Below, piece by piece: positions 59,384 through 64,000 of a stretch of DNA of 64,000 nucleotides. The DNA lies in NCBI RefSeq assembly GCF_018324685.1, contig NZ_AP023354.1, forward strand, positions 2,542,001 through 2,606,000. The letters are read 5' to 3'. Source of the stretch: Actinocatenispora sera (GTDB lineage Bacteria > Actinomycetota > Actinomycetes > Mycobacteriales > Micromonosporaceae). Below the pieces are notes generated by a model, which saw only the letters and a program-made list of their open reading frames with translations, had not been told where the DNA came from and searched no databases. Every line of letters starts with the position of its first letter. The stretch's first letter is position 1. Made by a program: the position numbers and the translations under genes.

Positions 59384-59669
59384 CGTCGCAGCGTATGCCG
59401 GTGCGTACCGGTGGGCGGCGTGGGGGAGTGCCGGCTGCCGGCCGGGTCACTCGCGGCGCCGGTACGGCACGCTCCGGCGACCGGCGCCGGCCGCCGTGGC
59501 GTCCGGCTGGCCAGGGTCTGCAATCCGTGCCGCGAGCCGCAACAATTGATGGAAGATCGGCGAACCGCTTGACACCATGATGATTCTCAGTAACGCTACG
59601 ACTACGGAACGTAAATCGGTGGTTCGGGTGCGGCACGAACCACGGTGAAGGCGCGGGGCGGACGAGGTT
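59384..59669. other. Intergenic region with a promoter-like A/T patch
   Basis: 286 bp between the ABC ATPase start and the RDD stop. At 59525-59615 GC content falls. TTGACA (59569-59574) and a TAACGC at 59591 are spaced 16 bp on the plus strand; ATGATGATTCTCA sits between them. No plus-strand gene follows for 1.1 kb, so any transcript would be antisense to the RDD gene. Confidence 0.45.
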
Positions 59670-60554
59670 TCACGGTACGGGGGGCACTGTGAAGCCACGA
59701 CCGCCCCGCGCGCCGCTTCCCGCCGCGGCCGGCTCGGCCGCCGGACCCGGCGCCGGCTCGGCCAGGATCCGGGCCGCGATGCCCCGGCGCACCGCCTGCC
59801 GGTGCAGCGACCGGCGATGCCGCTCCGCCACCACGGCGGCAAGGTACGCCCAGCCCGGGGTGCCGGGTGGCACCGGCGGCGTCGTCTGCGCCGCCACCTT
59901 CGAGGCCAGGGCCAACCCGAGCCTGGTCCGCGCCGGCTCGCCGATCCGCCGGTTGCGGGCGAGATAGTGCCGCACCGTGTTGGCCAGCTGATCGTCCAGC
60001 CCGGTCAGGTCCAACCGCCGCGCCCAACCGGTCAGCTGGGGCGGCATCGCCGGCACCCACCCCCACGACTGGGGGCTGCGCTCGTGCACCACCAGCGTGC
60101 CGGCGGCCAGATCACCCAACCGCCGGCCGGAACGCTCGCCGACCATCACCCCCAGGCACAGCAACCAGCTCAGCGGCGGTACCAGCAGGCCCGGCCACTC
60201 CACCGCGAGCCCCACCAGCGCCCGGGTCAACGCGTGCCGGAACCCGATCGGGCCGCCGTCGATGCGCACCACCCGCAGCCCGAGCGCGAACTTGCCGATC
60301 GACCGGCCTCCGGTGAGCGTCTCCACCAGTACCGGCGGGGCCAGGAAGACCAGCACCGTGGCGACGACCACCACGCCGTGCGCGAACGCGCTCGAGCGCG
60401 ACAGCATCAGCGGCACCGCCACCGTCGCCACCAGCAGGGCGAACGGCACCTGCAGCGACAGGTCGAGCACGAACGCGAGCGTCCGGGACCCGAGCCGGGC
60501 CGGTCGCAGCTCGACCGCGACGGCCTCGCCGTCCACCACCGTCCCGTCGCCCAT
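59670..60554 (-). CDS. RDD family membrane protein
   Basis: 294 residues from the ATG at 60554; CAGGAT lies 6 nt upstream, and the open frame extends to 60716. RDD signature: LRPARLGSRTLAFVLDLSLQ with the Arg and Asp of helix 1, then GGRSIGKFALGLRVVRIDGG. Three or four membrane helices come first; the C-terminal half is soluble and helical (LTGLDDQLANTVRHYLARNR). RDD proteins are poorly known, some being Na+/H+ antiporters. It is divergent from SpoIIM, a common actinobacterial pairing. Confidence 0.9.
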   Translation of the reverse strand: MGDGTVVDGEAVAVELRPARLGSRTLAFVLDLSLQVPFALLVATVAVPLMLSRSSAFAHGVVVVATVLVFLAPPVLVETLTGGRSIGKFALGLRVVRIDGGPIGFRHALTRALVGLAVEWPGLLVPPLSWLLCLGVMVGERSGRRLGDLAAGTLVVHERSPQSWGWVPAMPPQLTGWARRLDLTGLDDQLANTVRHYLARNRRIGEPARTRLGLALASKVAAQTTPPVPPGTPGWAYLAAVVAERHRRSLHRQAVRRGIAARILAEPAPGPAAEPAAAGSGARGGRGFTVPPVP

Positions 60555-60693
60555 CCGCACATCCTGCGGTATCGCGTCCAGTCCGGACAACCACGCGGCC
60601 CGTGGCGTGACCGGCCCGGGCGCCGGTGATCGCGGGGCCGGTGCCGCCGGTCGGCGGGATTCCGGCGTGGCGGCGCGACCGTATGCTGCCGGG

Positions 60694-61689
60694 GTGGATC
60701 TGGACGCCTTCGTCACCGAGCACCGGGACGAGTGGCGCCGGCTGGAGGCGCTGTCCGGCCGGCACCGCCCGGACGCCGGCGAGGCGGACGAGCTGATCGC
60801 GCTCTACCAGCGCACCGCCACCCACCTGTCGATGGTGCGCAGCCAGGCGCCCGACCCGGCGCTGGTGGCGCACCTGTCCCGGCTGGTGCTGCGCGCCCGG
60901 GCCAGCATCACCGGCGGCCGCTCGTTCCGCCCGAGCGACCTGCTGCGGTTCGTCACCGTCACCTTTCCCGCCGCGGTGTATCGCACCTGGCGCTGGTGGT
61001 GCACCGTCGCGGTGTCGTTCCTGGCCGTGTCCGCCGCGCTGACCGCGTGGTTCGTCGCGCATCCGGAGGCGCTGCGGGCGCTGATCGGGGACGGCGGCGC
61101 GCGCAGCCTCGCCGACCACGAGTTCGCCGACTACTACCGGGCCGCGCCAGCCCAGGACTTCGCTTTCGAGGTGTGGACCAACAACGCGCTGGTCGCCGGG
61201 CTCTGCCTGGCCGGCGGCATCCTGCTGCTCCCGGTCCTGCTGGTACTGGCGCAGAACGCGCTGGTGGTGGCCGTAGACGCCGGCGCGATGCTGGGGCAGG
61301 GGCGCGCCGACGTGTTCTTCGGGCTGCTCGCCCCGCACGGGCTGCTGGAGCTGACCGCGGTGTTCGTCGCCGCCGGTACCGGGCTGCGCATCGGCTGGTC
61401 CTGGGTGGCGCCCGGGCCGTACCTGACCCGGGCCCAGTCGCTCGCCGGCGCCGCCCGGTCCGGCGTCGTGGTGGCGCTCGGGCTGGTCGGGGTGCTCGCG
61501 GTCAGCGGCGCGATCGAGGCGTTCGTGACCCCGTCGCCGCTGCCGACCGCGGTCCGGGTCGGCATCGGCGTGCTCGCGCTGGCCGCGTTCCTGACCTACG
61601 TGGTGCACTTCGGCCGCCGCGCCGCCGCCGTCGGCGAAACCGGTGACCTCGCCCCCGATCTCCGCGAGGCCACCGCCCCCGCCTGCTGA
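60694..61689 (+). CDS. SpoIIM (stage II sporulation protein M)-like membrane protein
   Basis: 331 residues from the GTG at 60694, preceded by TATGCT (60682-60687) at 6 nt. The cytoplasmic start (MDLDAFVTEHRDEWRRLEAL) is followed by helices WWCTVAVSFLAVSAALTAWF, ALVAGLCLAGGILLLPVLLV, a HGLLELTAVFVAAGTGLRIGW segment and two more. HGxxE is the SpoIIM/DUF95 hallmark. In Bacillus SpoIIM joins the peptidoglycan-hydrolysing DMP complex; in actinobacteria the role is unknown. Together with the divergent RDD gene it forms a common pair. Confidence 0.92.
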   Translation: MDLDAFVTEHRDEWRRLEALSGRHRPDAGEADELIALYQRTATHLSMVRSQAPDPALVAHLSRLVLRARASITGGRSFRPSDLLRFVTVTFPAAVYRTWRWWCTVAVSFLAVSAALTAWFVAHPEALRALIGDGGARSLADHEFADYYRAAPAQDFAFEVWTNNALVAGLCLAGGILLLPVLLVLAQNALVVAVDAGAMLGQGRADVFFGLLAPHGLLELTAVFVAAGTGLRIGWSWVAPGPYLTRAQSLAGAARSGVVVALGLVGVLAVSGAIEAFVTPSPLPTAVRVGIGVLALAAFLTYVVHFGRRAAAVGETGDLAPDLREATAPAC

Positions 61690-61715
61690 CAGCGGGTGGG
61701 GCGGAGGGACGTCGC

Positions 61716-62021
61716 TTACTCGTCGGGGAGCTTGGCGGCGAGCACGTCGACGCGATCGACGTAGGGCGCCCCGGCGAACAGTCCTGCGGCCGCAGCGGCG
61801 TTCAGCGCCTCGCCGTTGGCGTCCCAGTGCGCCTCGCGGTCGGCCTCGTTGGCGAAGGCGTCGAAGATGGCGAAGGTCGTCGGCCCCAGCCGCAGCGCGA
61901 ACCAGGCGACCGCCAGGCCCTCCTTCCGCACGTGCTCCACTGCCGATTCCAGCATGGCCTCGACGTCGGGCACCTTGTCCGGCTTGGCCTCGACGCGGAC
62001 GAGCAATCCGGTGTTGACCAT
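61716..62021 (-). CDS. Antibiotic biosynthesis monooxygenase (ABM) domain protein
   Basis: 101 residues from the ATG at 62021 (TAGGAG 7 nt upstream). Small ferredoxin-like ABM fold: LLVRVEAKPDKVPDVEAMLE, FALRLGPTTFAIFDAFANEA, ALNAAAAAGLFAG. Family members are cofactor-free monooxygenases such as YgiN, or heme-degrading enzymes; the residues needed for heme binding are not evident. Divergent from a TetR gene over palindromic sites, so induced by a small molecule, perhaps a quinone. Confidence 0.9.
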   Translation of the reverse strand: MVNTGLLVRVEAKPDKVPDVEAMLESAVEHVRKEGLAVAWFALRLGPTTFAIFDAFANEADREAHWDANGEALNAAAAAGLFAGAPYVDRVDVLAAKLPDE

Positions 62022-62041
62022 TCGCGCGCTCCTACTTCTGT

Positions 62042-62100
62042 AATGATCATTCAAGAAGTAACCTAGCAGACATTGCTAGCGATCGCTATAGAATGGGCAC
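62042..62100. promoter_or_regulatory. Operators and promoter between ABM and TetR genes
   Basis: Three symmetric elements: AATGATCATT (62042-62051), CTAGCA-N5-TGCTAG (62063-62079) and TAGCGATCGCTA (62077-62088). TAGAAT (62089-62094) lies 6 nt before the TetR ATG as a leaderless -10. The TetR dimer probably binds at the central one. Confidence 0.75.
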
Positions 62101-62709
62101 ATGAAGACGGGCCGACCGCGGTCGTTCGATCGCACCGAGGCGCTCGAGGGTGCCATGGCCGTGTTCTGGGAGCACGGCTACGACGCGACGTCGATCGCCC
62201 TCCTCACTCAGGCGCTCGGCATCGGCGCGCCCAGCGTGTACGCGGCCTTCGGCGACAAGCGGTCCTTGTTCCTTGCGGCGCTCGACCGGTACCTCCGCAC
62301 CTACGGCTCCTTCACCGAACGCGCGTTGGCTGAGGAACCGAAGGCCCGAGACGCCGTCGAACGCCTGCTGCGCGAGGCGGCGGTCGCGTACACCAGGCCC
62401 GAACATCCGCGCGGTTGCCTGCTGATCACCGCCGCGACCAACTGCTCCCCACAATCCGCTGACATCGCCGCCCACCTGCGTGACCTCCGCGCCGCGGGCC
62501 GCCGCGTGCTCCACGACAAGATCGCCACCGCGACGCGAACGGGCGACATCCCCGCCCGCACCGACCCCCGGGCCCTCGCGGCCTTCTACACCGCCGTACT
62601 CCAGGGCATGTCCGCGCAGGCTCGCGACGGCGCCACGAGAACCGACCTGGAACAGATCGCCGAGACAGCCCTCCGCGCCTGGCCAGCAGTGCCTTCCCGA
62701 CTCCACTGA
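62101..62709 (+). CDS. TetR family regulator (YcdC/CgmR-like)
   Basis: 202 residues, leaderless-type start. It begins MKTGRPRSFDRTEALEGAMA, with HTH IALLTQALGIGAPSVYAAFGDK. The C-terminal domain (RGCLLITAATNCSPQSADIA) is of the TetR_C_7-like group found with reductases and monooxygenases. Likely represses itself and the ABM gene. Confidence 0.93.
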   Translation: MKTGRPRSFDRTEALEGAMAVFWEHGYDATSIALLTQALGIGAPSVYAAFGDKRSLFLAALDRYLRTYGSFTERALAEEPKARDAVERLLREAAVAYTRPEHPRGCLLITAATNCSPQSADIAAHLRDLRAAGRRVLHDKIATATRTGDIPARTDPRALAAFYTAVLQGMSAQARDGATRTDLEQIAETALRAWPAVPSRLH

Positions 62710-62727
62710 TCCGCAGCCGCAGCCGGC

Positions 62728-62754
62728 CGACGCTTGCCCGCGCCGGCAGCGTCC
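62728..62754. terminator. Weak hairpin between TetR and response-regulator genes
   Basis: GACGCT (62729-62734) can pair with AGCGTC (62748-62753) over a 13-nt loop, between two convergent genes. Confidence 0.35.
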
Positions 62755-62759
62755 GTCGG

Positions 62760-63404
62760 TCAGGTGTCGAGGTAGTGGAGGATGGCGAGGATGCGGCGGC
62801 TGTGGGTGGAGCGCTCGGGCAGGTCGAGCTTGGTAAAGATCGCGTTGACGTGCTTCTCCACCGCACTGCGGGAGACGAACAGCTGGGCGCCGATCGACGC
62901 GTTGGTGTGGCCCTGCGCCATCAGGTCCAGCACGCTGCGTTCCCGCTCGGTCAGGCGGGACAGCGGATCGGTGTGGCTGGTGGCGGCGAGCAGCTGGCGG
63001 ACCACCTCGGGGTCGAAGGCGGTACCGCCGGCGCCGACCCGTACCAGCGCGTCGAGGAACTCGCCGACGTCGACCACCCGGTCCTTGAGCAGGTAGCCGA
63101 CGCCGGCCGGGTCGCCGGTGAGCAGCCGCGTCGCGTACCGCTTCTCGACGTACTGGGAGAGCACCAGCACCGCGACCTCCGGCCACCGCTGCCGGATGGT
63201 CAGCGCGGCGCGCAACCCCTCGTCGGTGTGCGTCGGCGGCATCCGTACGTCCAGCACGGCCACCTGCGGCCGGTCCTCGGCGACCGCGGCGAGCAGCGCG
63301 TCCGCGTCGCCGACCGCGGCGACGACCTGGTGGCCCTCCTCGGCCAGCAGCCGGACCAGCCCCTCGCGCAGCAGCGCCGAGTCCTCCGCCAGCGCTATCC
63401 GCAC
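62760..63404 (-). CDS. NarL/LuxR-type response regulator
   Basis: 214 residues, GTG start inside the end of the kinase gene (10-bp overlap). Receiver domain: RIALAEDSALLREGLVRLL with acidic pair, VAVLDVRMPP (phospho-Asp), LVLSQYVEKRYA and GYLLKDRV (conserved Lys). C-terminal HTH: LTERERSVLDLMAQGHTNAS, IGAQLFVSRSAVEKHVNAIF. It receives phosphate from the adjacent kinase and activates transcription of unknown genes. Confidence 0.96.
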   Translation of the reverse strand: MRIALAEDSALLREGLVRLLAEEGHQVVAAVGDADALLAAVAEDRPQVAVLDVRMPPTHTDEGLRAALTIRQRWPEVAVLVLSQYVEKRYATRLLTGDPAGVGYLLKDRVVDVGEFLDALVRVGAGGTAFDPEVVRQLLAATSHTDPLSRLTERERSVLDLMAQGHTNASIGAQLFVSRSAVEKHVNAIFTKLDLPERSTHSRRILAILHYLDT

Positions 63405-64000
63405 GACGGCTCCGCGGCGCAGGCCGGGATCTCGGCGGTGACCAGGGTGGGACCGCCGGGTGGGCTGAACACCGAAAGCCGCCCGTCGACCGCGGCGAGC
63501 CGGCGGGCCAGTCCGGACAGGCCGGGCCCGGCCGGGTCGGCGCCGCCGCAGCCGTCGTCGTGCACCTCGATCCGGATCACGCCGGCCGCCTCGGTCAGCC
63601 GTACGGTCGCGGCGCGCGCGGTGGCGTGCTTGGCCGCGTTGGTGATCGCCTCGCACACCACGAAGTAGCAGGCCGCCTCGACGCCGGCCGGCGGGCGGGC
63701 CCGCAGCCGGTGGTCCAGCCGTACCGGCAGGCCGGCTCGTTCGGCGACCGACTCCAGCGCCGCGGGCAGGCCGGCGGAGTCCAGCGCCGACGGGTACACG
63801 CGCCAGGCCACCTCGCGCAGCTCCACCAGCGCCCGGCGGGACTCCTCGTGCGCGGCGCGCAGCAGGTCGGTGGAGCGCTGCGGGTCGGTGGCGCGGCGGG
63901 CCCGGCCGAGCAGCATGCCGAGCGCCACCAGGCGCTGCTGCACGCCGTCGTGCAGGTCGCGCTCGATCCGGCGGCGTTCGCCGTCGACCGCGGCGACCAC
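63395..64000 (-). CDS. Sensor histidine kinase, C-terminal part (5' end outside window)
   Basis: 201 codons are present and the frame runs off the right edge. HisKA_3 dimerisation segment: ERRRIERDLHDGVQQRLVAL with the phosphorylated His, then the HATPase domain VCEAITNAAKHATA (N-box), VHDDGCGGADPAG (G1) and GLSGLARRLAAVDGRL (G2). It is a NarX/DesK-type kinase. The sensing domain is not visible, so the signal cannot be guessed. Forms an operon with the response regulator. Confidence 0.94.
   Translation of the reverse strand: MVAAVDGERRRIERDLHDGVQQRLVALGMLLGRARRATDPQRSTDLLRAAHEESRRALVELREVAWRVYPSALDSAGLPAALESVAERAGLPVRLDHRLRARPPAGVEAACYFVVCEAITNAAKHATARAATVRLTEAAGVIRIEVHDDGCGGADPAGPGLSGLARRLAAVDGRLSVFSPPGGPTLVTAEIPACAAEPSCG

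Overview
The window is GC-rich, gene-dense chromosome of an actinobacterium. Family-level evidence includes coenzyme F420 genes (fbiA/fbiB), a WhiB2-type Fe-S regulator, many GTG starts, third codon positions that are almost always G or C, and a TANNNT promoter box 6-8 nt before many start codons, the usual sign of leaderless mRNAs. A Micromonosporaceae member is the best guess; genus cannot be fixed from sequence alone. No tRNA, rRNA, CRISPR array, intact insertion sequence or prophage was seen.

Two blocks match, from memory, the core gene neighbourhood of Mycobacterium tuberculosis Rv3255c-Rv3279c. Block 1 (about 3.0-19.4 kb) has birA, a bacterial-PH protein, a GtrA protein, purK, purE and an acyl-CoA dehydrogenase. 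Block 2 (about 33.4-51.6 kb) has a TIGR03089 protein, mannose-1-phosphate guanylyltransferase, fbiA-fbiB, whiB2, a degenerate zincin, DUF3499, phosphomannomutase, a TobH-like SIS protein and manA. Block 2 therefore links GDP-mannose supply, F420 synthesis and a septation/sporulation regulator. Other genes are inserted around and inside these blocks.

Layout: 0-3 kb, the end of a rifamycin phosphotransferase and a membrane zinc-ribbon protein. 4.2-6.5 kb, a tightly coupled five-gene Asp23/Gls24-AmaP envelope operon, followed by a PH-domain protein. 7.2-9.2 kb, an IMPase-like protein with altered metal ligands, a MaoC-type hotdog protein and GtrA. 9.4-13.2 kb, a one-piece ECF sigma/zinc-finger/membrane/extracellular-domain protein, divergent from a GGDEF-like protein. 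13.4-19.4 kb, purK/purE, a ParB-like protein, UDP-glucose dehydrogenase with a CoA-binding protein, and an acyl-CoA dehydrogenase. 19.5-23.1 kb, membrane proteins and a large GT2/CDP-glycerol transferase. 23.5-33.4 kb, mixed accessory genes, including a GntR regulator whose stop codon lies in a MITE-like element. 33.4-51.6 kb, the mannose/F420/WhiB block, carrying an FAD monooxygenase-TetR insertion. 51.6-64 kb, accessory metabolism (methyltransferase, P450, SnoaL-like, lactonase-like), three TetR genes, an ABC exporter with a bridging 39-codon ORF, RDD and SpoIIM membrane proteins, and a two-component system cut by the window edge.

Three patterns run through the window. At least nine gene ends carry short tandem repeats (20-45 bp units), several of which include the stop codon itself. 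Divergent regulator-target pairs have clear palindromic operators. Rare A/T-ending codons seem to fall where they create the palindrome GTAC.
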